Below, piece after piece: positions 26,220-37,131 of a stretch of DNA of 64,000 bases. The DNA is taken from NCBI GenBank assembly GCA_965153455.1, contig OZ234502.1, positions 14,477,495 through 14,541,494 of the forward strand, read 5' to 3'. Both the position numbers and the translations under genes were made by a program. This DNA comes from Sphagnum compactum (taxonomy: Eukaryota; Bryophyta; Sphagnopsida; Sphagnales). Under the pieces are notes generated by a model. The model ran no database searches and was not told the origin of the DNA. It saw only the letters and a list, made by a program, of their open reading frames with translations. Positions within the stretch are counted from its first letter, which is position 1. The number at the start of each line of letters is the position of its first letter.

Positions 26220-29200
26220 TCAATTGATTGAAAATAAACCAAACCTTTTCCTCAATATGCTGAATAAATTTTGAACAATTGTTGTGGTAGACCTTGCACC
26301 TTCCTTTTTGTTCAAATTTTCCAACATTTGCAAAACTTCTTTCATTTTTGGTCTTTGATTTGGTTCTTCCTATAAGAAAAAAATGTCATACAAGTTAGAT
26401 GTTTAATTGTTATACATTATAATCAAACCATGATGACATTGTATCATAATATGGGATTGTATGTTCATGTTTGAATATTCAATGATACAGTTTGAACATA
26501 TCCTTTAAAAACAAAGTTCAAACCAACCTATTCAACATCATAATTTTATCGACTTTGAAAGTTCTAAAATATTTTTTGACTATATATATATTAAACATGC
26601 AAATGGTCTAAAGGATTTCCAAGTGAAATATAGGTTTTTGAATGTGCCTATACATGCAAATCTTCTTAAGGTTTTACATTCATTGAAGAATCCAATTTAA
26701 TGCATTTTAAGTTTATTCAAATATTTCATGGAATCCATGATTTTTAGTAATTTAAATATTTTTGACCACAAATTTAACGATTTGATAAAAGACTTGGCAA
26801 GAAGGTTACCTGGATGCATTTAAAGGAAATTTGCAAAATCAATTTGGCTTCATTATGGTTGAACCCTATAATTGAATTATTGAGTACAACATAGTCAATA
26901 ATATCTTTAAATCCATCTTTTTGCATGTGAACCTTTTGTGCCCATTTGATAAAATGGTGAATGTCAATTTCATATCCATCTAAAATGAATGGTGATCCAT
27001 TGACAAGTTGGATCAATAATACTCCAAAGCTATATACATCACTCTTTGGTGATGCTTCTTTTAAAATTAAAATCTCTGGAGCTATATATCCCCTCTTTCC
27101 TGGTGTAGAAGTTGAAGCCAATGTAATCTGAATTTTGAATTTGCCAAACAATGTAATCAATAATTCATGGATTTTCCATGCATTCAATATGCATATTGAA
27201 GTTTAGAAAACCCACCCTTAATATGGTTCATACCAATAAAAAAACCATAATTTATCTTTTAATAAAAAAATTAGGCCTTTTGTCATTATTTGGACATATA
27301 TACAATAATATTTTCTTGAGTATTTACATTAATTTTTTTTCAAATACTTATTTTAGGTTTTTAAATATTGTCATATTTATTCAATGACCTATAACACAAC
27401 ATACATGAAATTGGCAAGTTATGAAACATGATTGTTCAAATTTGCAAGGTTCACATTTTCACTGAATATAAACATATTCAATAAAATATTTAAAAAGTGG
27501 TCATGGGCACATACCATGTTTTCATTCGAGCCATCTAGAATTTTGGCCAACCCAAAATCACCCAATTTTGGGGTGTAATTTTTGTCTAAAAGGATATTTT
27601 GTGGGTTGATGTCAAGGTGGACAATAGTTGGATTACATTCATGATGCAAGTATGCCAATCCTTGAGCAATTCCGATAATGATGCACATTCGTTTGTCCCA
27701 ATGCAAAATATTTCCATTCAAAAGCCATTTGTCAAGAGATGAATTTGACATGTATTCATACACCAACACATGTTTTGAGCCTTCAATACAATAACCCAAA
27801 AGTCGAACCAAATTTGTATGTTGAATTGATCCCAAAGTAAGCACTTCTGATATGAAAGATTTTTGTGCACCTTCATTATGGGAGCCACTCCATATTAAAA
27901 CTTTAATTGCGATCTTGATATTTTTCCATTTACTTTTATACACCACCCCAAATGCTCCTTTCCCTAAACATTTTTGAAATTTCAATTCATTGTATGTAAA
28001 AACTTGAATATTTGATTTACATTGCAGGGACTCTATTGTAGGTTGATATTTATCTAAGATCCATTTCAACCACTTTCGAGTCTGTAATATAATATCATCA
28101 TTTGGCTGAAAAACATTAACCTCATCCAAGGTCTTCAATGCAACATCATAATTGTTTAAAGTCCAACTCACATCGGCTTGAATTATCAAAATGAATACAT
28201 TGTTTGGTTCAAGAACAAGAGCTTTGTCAAGGTCTTCCAAGGCTCCTTCATAGTCTTCCAACACCTTTTTGACATCTCCACGAATTGTCAAATTGAATGC
28301 ATTATTTGGGTCAAAAACATAAGCTTTGTCAAGGTCTTCCAAGGCTCCTTCATAGTCATTCAAAAACAATTTGGCTTGTCCACGAAGTGTCAAAGTGAAT
28401 GCATTTTTTGGGTCAAGAACATGAGCTTTGTCAAAGTCTTCCAAGGCTCCTTCATCATCTTTATAAAGCAATTTGGCTTTTCCACGAATTGTCAAAATGA
28501 ATGCATTGTTTGGGTTAAGAACATGAGCTTTGTCAAGGTCTTCCAAGGCTCCTTCATAGTCTTCCAACATCCTTTTGACATCTCCACGAATTGTCAAAGT
28601 GAATGCATTGTTTGGGTCAAAAACATGAGCTTTGTCAAGGTCTTCCAAGGCTCCTTCATAGTCTTTCAACACCTTTTTGACATCTCCACGAATTGTCAAA
28701 GTGAATGCATTTTTTGGGTCAAGAACATGAGCTTTGTCAAGGTCTTCCAAGGCTCCTTCATGGTCTTCCAATGCCCCTTTCACATCTCCACGAGTTGTAA
28801 AATTGAATGCATTGTTTGGGTCAAGAACATGAGCTTTGTCAAGGTCTTCCAAGGCTCCGTGATAGTCTTTCAACGCCCTTTTGACATCTCCACGAGTTGT
28901 CAAAATGAATGCATTGATTGGGTCAAGAACATGAACTTTGTCAAGGTCTTTCAAGGCTCCGTGATAGTCTTTCAATGGCCTTTTGACATCTCCACGAGTT
29001 GTCAAGGTGAATGCATTGTTTGGGTCAAGAACATGAGCTTTGTCAAGGTCTTCCAAGGCTCCTTCATAGTCTTTCAAAAAACATTTGGCTTGTCCACGAA
29101 TTGTCAAAGTGAATGCATTGTTTGGGTCAAAAACGTGAGCTTTGTCAAGGTCTTCCAAGGCTCCGTGATAGTCTTTCAACACCCTTTTGACATCTCCACG

Positions 29201-31549
29201 AATTGTCAAAGTGAATGCATTTTTTGGGTCAAGAACATGAGCTTTGTCAAGGTCTTCAAAGGCTCCTTCATAGTCTTCCAATGCCCCTTTGACACCTCCA
29301 CGAATTGTCAAATTGAATGCATTGTTTGGGTTAAAAACATGAGCTTTGTCAAGGTCTTCCAAGGCTCCTTCATAATCTTTCAAAAAAAATTTGACTTGTC
29401 CACGAATTGTGATAGTGAATGCATTGTTTGGGTCAAGAATATGAGCTTTGTCAAGGTCTTCCAAGGCGCTTTCATAGTCTTTCAACTCCTTTTTGACATC
29501 TCCACGAATTCTCAAATTGAATGCATTGTTTGGGTCAAAAACATGAGCTTTGTCAAGGTCTTCCAAGGCTCCTTCATAGTCATTCAAAAATAATTTGGCT
29601 TGTCCACGAATTGTCAAAGTGAATGCAGTGTTTGGGTCAAGAACATGAGCTTTGTCAAGGTCTTCCAAGGCTCCTTCATGGTCTTCCAATGCCCCTTTGA
29701 CATCTCCACGAGTTGTCAAAGTGAATGCATTGTTTGGGTCAAGAACATGAGCTTTGTCAAGGTCTTCCAAGGCTCTGTGATAGTCTTTCAACGCCCTTTT
29801 GACATCTCCACGAGTTATCAAAGTGAATGCATTGTTTGGGTCAAGAACATAAGCTTTGTCAAGGTCTTCCAAGGCTCCGTGATAGTCTTTCAATGCCCTT
29901 TTGACATCTCCACGAATTGTTAAAGTGAATACATTGTTTGGGTCAAAAATATGAGCTTTGTCGAGTTCTTTCAAGGCTCCTTCATAGTCTTCCAATGCCC
30001 TTTTAACATATCCACGAATTGTTAAAATGAATGCATCGTTTCGGTTAAAAACATGAGCTTTGTCAAGGTCTTCCAAGGCTCCTTCATAGTCTTTTAATGC
30101 CCTTTTGACATTTGCACGAATTCTCAAAGTGCATGCATTGTTTGGGTCAAAAACATGAGCTTTTTCAAGGTCTTTCAAAGCTCTTTCATAGTCTTTTAAT
30201 GCCCGTTTGACATCTCCACGAGTTGTCAAAGTGAATGCATTGTTTGGTTCAAGACCATGAGCTTTGTCAAGGTCTTCCAAGGCTCCTTCATAGTCTTTCA
30301 ATGCCCCTTTGATGTCTCCACGAATTGTCAAAGTGAATGCATTGTTTGGGTCAAGAACATGAGCTTTATCGAGGTCTTTGAAAGCTCCTTCATAGTCGTT
30401 CAATGTCCTTTTGACATCTCCACGAATTGTCAAATTGAATGCATTGTTTGGGTCAAGACCATGAGCTTTGTCAAGGTCTTCCAAGGCTCCTTCATAATCT
30501 TTCAATGCGCTTTTGACATCTCCACAAGTTGTCAAAGTGAATGCATTGTTTGGGTCAAGAACATGAGCTTTGTTGAGGTCTTCCAAGGCTCCTTCATAGT
30601 CTTTCAACTTTTCTTTGGCATGTCCACGAGTTCTCAAAGTGAATGCATTATTTGGGTCAAAAACATGAGCTTTGTCAAGGTCTTCCAAGGCTCCTTCATA
30701 GTCTTTCAATGCTACTTTGATGTCTCCACAAATTGTCAGATTGAATGCATTGTTTGGTTCAAGACCATGAGCTTTGTCAAGGTCTTCCAAGGCTCCTTCA
30801 TAGTCGTCCAACATCTTTTTGACATCTCCACGAGTTGTCAAAGTGAATGCATTGTTTGGGTCAAGAACATGAGCTTTGTTGAGGTCTTCCAAGGCTCCTT
30901 CATAATCTTTCAACTCCTTTTTGACATCTCCACGAGTTGTCAAAGTGAATGCATTGTTTGGGTCAAGAACATGAGCTTTGTCAAGGTCCTCCAAGGCTCC
31001 TTCATAGTCTTTCAACTCCTTTTTGACATCTCCACGAATTCTCAAATTGAATGCATTGTTTGGGTCAAAAACATGAGCTTTGTCAAGGTCTTCCAAGGCT
31101 CTGTGATAGTCTTTCAACGCCCTTTTGACATCTCCACGAGTTATCAAAGTGAATGCATTGTTTGGGTCAAGAACATGAGCTTTGTCAAGGTCTTCCAAGG
31201 CTCCGCGATAGTCTTTCAACGCCCTTTTGACATCTCCACGAGTTATCAAAGTGAATGCATTGATTGGGTCAAGAACATGAACTTTGTCAAGGTCTTCCAA
31301 GGCTCCGTGATAATCTTTCAATGCCCTTTTGACATCTCCACGAGTTGTCAAGGTGAATGCATTGTTTGGGTCAAGAACATGAGCTTTGTCAAGGTCTTCC
31401 AAGGCTCCTTCATAGTCTTTCAAAAACAATTTGGCATGTCCACAAGTTGTTAAATTGAATGCATTTTTTGGTTCAAAAAGATGAATTTTGTCAAGGTCTT
31501 CTAGGGTTCCTTGATAATTTTGCAACATCCTTTTCGCCTCTGCACACAT
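26220..31549 (-). CDS. TPR-array protein kinase (about 34 TPRs plus RLK/Pelle-type kinase)
   Basis: Three exons, 31549-27515, 27127-26810 and 26369-26220, joined by phase-0 GT-AG introns of 387 and 440 bp, give about 1,500 residues. Residues 1 to about 1180 are roughly 34 TPR units of exactly 34 residues with the core DYEGALEDLDKAHVLDPNN; the last two units are more diverged. The kinase follows: glycine loop GKGAFGVV near 1196, IAIK lysine near 1216, SEV glutamate near 1235, HLDINPQN near 1311, DFG near 1331, and in exon 2 YIAPE and SDVYSFG. Exon 3 holds the usual C-lobe end (NQRPKMKEVLQMLENL). I see no signal peptide or membrane segment, so it is probably cytosolic. The expected catalytic-loop lysine is asparagine, so activity may be weak. 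Kinase fold and splicing are clear; the true N-terminus is uncertain. Substrate and partners are unknown. Confidence 0.88.
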
Positions 31550-31555
31550 GTTCAA
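28020..31555 (-). repeat. 102 bp coding tandem repeat (TPR units)
   Basis: The repeat period is exactly 102 bp for about 33 units, all in frame. Most differences between units are single bases, giving a few interchangeable variants such as RGDVKRALKDYHGALEDL and RGQAKLFLNDYEGALEDL. Such uniformity points to recent expansion or gene conversion and length polymorphism. It also makes long spurious frames on the opposite strand (28178-29593 and 30257-31453). Confidence 0.95.
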
Positions 31556-31825
31556 AATGATTGCATTGTTTGGTTAAAAAACATGAACATTGCTTAGGTC
31601 CGCCAAAGCTCTTTGATAATCATCCAACATTGATTGACATTTCCACACCTCTTTAAAGTGAATACATTGTTTGGTTCAAGAACATGAAAGTTGTCCAAAT
31701 CCTCCAAAGTTTTTTGACAATCTTTCAACATTCATAAATAACATTTCCATGGGTTTTAAAAATGAATGCATTGTTTGGTTTGAAAACATGGGCCTTGTCA
31801 AGGTGGTCCAAGGTTCTTAATAATG
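31556..31825 (-). pseudogene. Degenerate upstream TPR units of the kinase gene
   Basis: TPR coding sequence continues upstream of the usable start. In the same frame, the first upstream unit has an in-frame TAA at 31574-31576 in the position between HVF and PNN, where other units have an aspartate or asparagine. Further upstream units at about 31640-31825 are recognisable (HLDKAHVFKPNNAF) but frameshifted. The gene therefore once began further upstream, or its 5' end has decayed. Confidence 0.75.
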
Positions 31826-33420
31826 CTTTTATTTATCACCAACATGAAAAACAACAAACATAATGATATATAGTGCAATAGATTAGATAGGAGACAATAT
31901 TTATGATAGATCTATAGACATGAAATTGGAATTTCCCACAAAGCCTATGGGGTGAAAGCACAATCAAATATACACAAAAAGTAATCCAAAAAGTTGTAGT
32001 CATAATTTTACACACAAATGCCATAAAGTAGAGTCAAAACCTTTTAATCATTGTCAATCCATTGTTTTGTTAAATATTGAGTTTATAATGTGTTGTATAT
32101 AAAGTTTGAGAAACTTTAGTGTATTAACAAATAGGTCAAAAATACTTTTAAGATGGACTAGTGGAATTTTGTTTTAAAATAATTTTACATTAAAAGATTG
32201 ATATATTATTACTTTTACGTTGGAAGTTGAAAGTGCATAAGTCAATTTTAAATGGATTTAACCAAGAAAAATAGAAAAATTCAGTTTTTCATCTACTTAT
32301 TTGCTTAGCTTATTTAAATAACCTGCAAGTAAAATAAATTCTACTTGCATTTTTGAAACATCTTCTTAAATTTATTTTAAACATGTGATTCTTCGATATC
32401 ATCAACATAAATTCAAAGAACATGTTCATATTGATCATTGAAATAAATAATATTTTTAAATTGAATATGCTAAGGCTTAGTTAATGGCTACCTTACATTT
32501 TTTCTTGACAAGGATAATGAAATTTATATTTGATTGTGCTTTCACTCTATGTAACCTTACTCTCATAAAGATTTGAAATGTAATTGTTAGCCTATAAAAT
32601 CATTACATAATAGTTCACTTGCTGTACAAAGTGTCCTTTGCTAGCAAACATATCATTGTAACTTTCCATTTGTTCAATTCAATATGCATAGTTGAAAGAT
32701 TTGCATCCTAATTTTGTACAATGGTCTTATTGCCAAAATATCTTTTCCCATTTTCCTATCATCCTTCTTGAATGTCTATATAGTCAATTTGATCCAAGCA
32801 TAGATGGATAAACCATAAATTAAAATGAATAAATTGTTGAATCATTCAAAGCATGCACTAATCTCATAAGTTCTTGTGCTAATATTCCAATGTGAATTGA
32901 ATGAAAAACTTGACCATTGTAAAAAAATATGATTGCAAAAGTCCATTACATGCATAATTGCATGTAGATGGACAATCCATGTCCAACATTATTGTTGCAC
33001 TACTCCATCATTTGAATGAACTATTTTCCTTGGCATTTACATTATTATAGTACAAACATAATTTCAACACATGTTTGTTGAATATAAATTAAATTTGAAA
33101 ATTCCATGTTGAGAAAAAAATCCAATAGATTTTTTATTTTCCTTAACAAAAACATTTTCTTTGAGAAAATATTTTTTGAAAATTGCAACATTCCTACAAA
33201 TGATTTTTAATGTCACAATTGCCAAGGTATTATGGTATTAGTGGAATATTCTATATGTGCTAAATTCATGATTTTTGATGGTTTCAATATTATTTGAAGT
33301 AGCAAGATTATGTGGGCTCCATTTTCTTATTTAATTAAATTCTATAATATAACCTCGCTTGAAACCTAAAATATGAGTTCAAGCTTTAGTTACTCAATAT
33401 AGTTGAATTTTGAAACAAAC
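31826..33420. repeat. 5' flank of the TPR-kinase, paralogous to 19655-20700
   Basis: Colinear with the flank of the TPR pseudogene apart from an insertion at 31950-32547. As the upstream DNA of a minus-strand gene it should contain the promoter, but no TATA box can be chosen with confidence in such AT-rich sequence. Confidence 0.8.
31950..32547. mobile_element. MITE-like insertion with ~22 bp inverted ends
   Basis: The left end GGTGAAAGCACAATCAAATA at 31951 matches the reverse complement of the right end, TATTTGATTGTGCTTTCACT ending at 32547, in nearly every base. CTATG flanks it on both sides (31945-31949 and 32548-32552). The paralogous site near 19771-19780 carries only one TTATG and no insert, which is an empty-site control. 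The roughly 0.6 kb interior has no ORF, so the element is non-autonomous. The superfamily is not assigned. Confidence 0.7.
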
Positions 33421-36176
33421 TCCACACCTTGCAATTTAGATACCTTTCAATAAGAACACAAACTTAATGTTGACACTTCAAGACATATTGAGTTCAAGAT
33501 GAAAGGTGTTAATGTGTGAAGTACATACCTAGAAGTTTTGCCAAGTCACAAAAGAGGTGGCACTTGAATGTCTCGAATAATTTTTGTTGTCCCACTATGA
33601 TAGTTGCTAACCCAATGAAATGCATGTGAGTAATGTCGCAAAGAAGAACACCAATTTAACCCACCTTAACAAAAAAATCATGGTAGACTCTTTTTCATAA
33701 ATCTAAGCCATTACACAATCTTCACTCCAAGTCCATTATTTTCTATACTACTTCTTATGCTTTCAAAGACAACCAAAGTTTTGATGTTTTAAACATAGTA
33801 TGTTTCGACATACGAGGTGAGATGTTGTGTGAGACACGCACTTGCATGTGGCGTTTGGATGATGAAAATTCTTGTCACTAATTTGAGCCACCAAGGCCTC
33901 TAAATGTATGTGAGGGGATTGATGACAATAGCACATGGGGTGAAGCAATCTTGACAAACAATTGTAACACACTCCTGAATGCAAATTTGAGCCAAGTGAG
34001 AAATGGTCAGTTGGATTTGATGTGTGTATGTAAAACAGTCTAAAACTTGGAACTTGGTTATGGGAAAGGAGCTTTAGAATAAGGATGCAAGTGATCCTTG
34101 TAGGAAGCTGGCGCATTATACATGCATACCGTGTGGCAGCGAAGACAAGGAAGGTTGGTTAAAGTCTTCCCTGATACTCACTCAGAACTTCCATTCGGAA
34201 TATGTTATTGTAGGTCGATACTATTTCTCCTGTCTTTATGTGCTTTCACACTGTTCAAGATTCCAAGCCTTTAATAAAGTAAATCGATCCTGGCGTATGT
34301 AATAGACCTGGAACTTCCTTTTATCAGCAAAATTTTTGGCCCTAGGAAATGCATGCAAGTGGTCCTTGATTGATGGGTGCACACTAGAGTTGGGCAAGCT
34401 ATTTAGAGTCTACCATGATACTTCATCAGAACTTTCCTCCTATATATATATATATATAAATTTTACATTTTTTTTTGTTTTTTTGGAACCCCCCTATGCA
34501 TAGATGTTGATAAAACCCACTGTCGTTTCACCTCCCATGCTGTGAAATGGACCAAAAAAAGAAACGATTTCTGGCCTATGCTAAATGGCAGGGGCCCAAA
34601 CTGTGGGGCAGAGTGTGATCAATGAACTTTTCTTTGCCTTCACAGACTGGATGCATTGTTTGATGATGCGCAGCCTGTGTCAGCAAAGAAAAGTGGAGCT
34701 GTTAGAGCCCGAAAGTCAGTCGGGGAACCGTGTGTTTGCCTCCTCACAAAACTGACAGGCCATTTGAAGTTTTCCCCCCTCTAGTTATCCATCTCAGAAC
34801 TTTCCTCTGGCATACATACTATATTGGGAGGCAACAGAAATGGTTCCACCATATCATCCTCACTCCTCAGGCCTGTAGTGAAGTCGGCCATACATTATTG
34901 CCAGATTCGGTCATATCCAGACTTGTTCAACTGTTGTTACCAATGGTGTCTCAAACATGATTCGAGAAATCAAGATTCCAATTCCTATAAACCCATTCAT
35001 GTACATATGCTAGTCTCGAGAGATGCAACTTGCCTGTCGTCACTCAATTCCTCACCTAAAATTAGTTAAAGTATAACTAAAGCCGCCCAGGAAGGAAATA
35101 CCCACAAGTAAAACTTTAACCACTGGTATTGATTTGTCTCCAAGAGTGAAATATAATCAAACTAGGAAAACAAGTCTAGAGCGTCTCCTTCATTGAATGT
35201 GTAATCTGATGAAACCCTGCCAAATTTTATAAAAAGAAAGCGACCGAAGCAAGGGAGAGAAAAAGAAACAAAGGGCAAGGACCAAAGTCCAGGCAAGCAA
35301 GTAGCCCAAATGAGGGGGGCCACAAGGAGGAAAGGGAGGCACTAAGAACCTAAGGAGAAAAGGGAACCACTAAGAACCTAACCCTCCACTAGTCACATGA
35401 AGCATATCAACTAAAGAGAGGGGGAGGTAAACCCCATAAAACTCCAAGTCTAGATGGACCTTCCCTTGCAGTAACAGCCCGTCTCAAGATGGAGGCGGCC
35501 TGCGCTCGTGTAATCTGTTAGGAGTGGTTAGGGTCAATTGTGGGACATTGTCACTGAACCCATCATATTTGATTTTTAGTTTATCAATTTGGGCTCCGCA
35601 CTTCTCCACACTATCAGCCATGGTTGTTTATTTTTGCTATTTAACATATGTGGCAGATCATTTTTCATTACAACATATGTACATAGCAGTGTTGGGTAGG
35701 TGAATTATCTTTAATGTGTTCACAAATATGTAATAATATACCTTACTCCGTTGATAATTTTTTTCGTTACCCTTTCATTACCTTATTTGCATGCTAATTA
35801 TTTTTTACTTACCTTGTATTTATTTCACTTGACTAGTATATAGTTCACATCTACCTGTACTCAAGAGGAGGATAATTGTTTTGAAGAGGCCAAATAAATG
35901 GAAATTTGTCGAAATTATGGTGACTAATTATTGAATATAATTGATTTGGCATTTTATTTGCATTCATTACATTTGAGAAAACTCTTTATGTTCTAGACCC
36001 CTTTCAGATTTTACTACCATTTGTTGTTATAAAACTACTTGATTATATTTCTAACATTATTGATTGATTTGAGTATAGTTTGTTAAAAAAATCTGATACG
36101 CATAAGAAAATTATTTTTCTCCACTTCAAAATGTGCCATCATTGTGTTCCTTTTGCCCTTAAGTTTACCTGTAACC
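33420..36176. other. Intergenic, mixed composition, no assigned gene
   Basis: Contains a (TA)9 microsatellite at 34441-34458 and a purine-rich stretch at 35230-35430. Two pieces look exon-like but unplaced. On the plus strand near 34640-34790, a CACAG acceptor-like site precedes an open frame containing LDALFDDAQPVSAKKSG. On the minus strand, a 45-residue ORF at 35621-35484 starts MADSVEKCGAQIDKLK. Neither has a recognisable domain. The GC content here is intermediate between the AT-rich flanks and the transposon block. Confidence 0.4.
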
Positions 36177-36178
36177 AA

Positions 36179-37099
36179 AAAGAGAGGGTCTGAAATCACA
36201 CAACACGATGACTGCCTGCACGAACCCCAGCGTCCATGTCCCCCTGATACTCTTCACACAGATCAAAACTCTGATCTCCTTTGCCAATCCACTGCCTACT
36301 GATTCTCTCAAATGCACGTTACAAGATCACAAACATGCAAGACCTTTTCTTCCACAAAACAACAGAGCGGATTTTATAATTCCCACCTCCGGCCTCGGTC
36401 ACTCATACAAATGCCAGTCAGGGACACTCTCTGGTCACAGATTACATACATTGCCCGAAAAACACAAGCTGGATTCCCATCAAAATGTTCACAACAACAC
36501 CAGATTCCTAGTGTTGTACAGTTTCTCTAACTGTTCTACAACAACTTGACCAATTACCAGGCGCAGCGAAAAATTCTAGCATTCAGCCAAGCTCTCCTCA
36601 CTTACAAAACAGCTCTTCATCACCTACCAGAGTGCCTCTACAGATCAACTGAACATCCTGCCCAATTTTCCTTCTTCTTCTAAGATCAGACCTTCTGATC
36701 TCTTTTCTCTAGCAGCTACCTGTCCTTCTCTCTCACTTCGCTCCCCTCCGCTCACTCACACTCTACTTGCCATTTTCTTCCAGCCTCTAATTACACACCA
36801 GACATCCGTTAGCTTCCCTGAGAAGCCTCCCGAAGATCCTTCCGCTCCGTTCAATCCAGCACCGACTGTTAGCCGCCATCGCTTACTCCTCATCATCAAG
36901 TCGGCTCCATACTTCCTCATTATTCTTAGCCGCCAATTCTCCTAAGCCACTTAGCACACACCAACAAAAACCAGGCAACCCATGCATCTCCATGCAGTAT
37001 TAATAGGGCGCCACACTAAGATGACGGCTGACGATACAGCCTGATCCCTAAAATCAGCCAGTGCCTTAGATTTGTGCGACAACCTAATTACGCACTACA
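36179..37099 (-). repeat. 3' LTR of the Gypsy element
   Basis: 921 bp, about 95% identical by eye to 52591-53511, with most differences being transitions. On the element strand it begins TGTAGTGCG at 37099 and ends in CCCTCTTT at 36179. A TATTAATA motif lies at 36999-37006 but would leave only a short U3 if it were the TATA box. Confidence 0.95.
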
Positions 37100-37104
37100 T
37101 ATGT

Positions 37105-37119
37105 AACCCCTCCCTTATT
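37105..37119 (-). other. Polypurine tract
   Basis: AATAAGGGAGGGGTT on the minus strand lies immediately upstream of the 3' LTR, as required for plus-strand DNA priming. Confidence 0.8.
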
Positions 37120-37131
37120 GAACAGCTTCAG

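Noticed and set aside
28178-31453. Long plus-strand ORFs (471, 107 and 398 residues) opposite the TPR array
   Set aside because: They are the antisense of the 102 bp TPR repeat. Because the unit length is a multiple of three, one open antisense unit stays open throughout, and the product (repeated VKNMSFVKVFQGSFIVFQ) matches no known domain.
28020-31555. Regularly spaced repeats that could be read as a CRISPR-like array
   Set aside because: The units are contiguous 102 bp coding repeats without unique spacers, in a plant-type genome.
36208-36549. Matching 113-residue ORFs in both LTRs (also 52620-52961)
   Set aside because: They run against the element direction, are identical because the LTRs are, and lack any domain.
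36999-37006. TATTAATA as the LTR TATA box
   Set aside because: It would leave a U3 of less than about 100 bp in a 921 bp LTR, so the assignment is doubtful.
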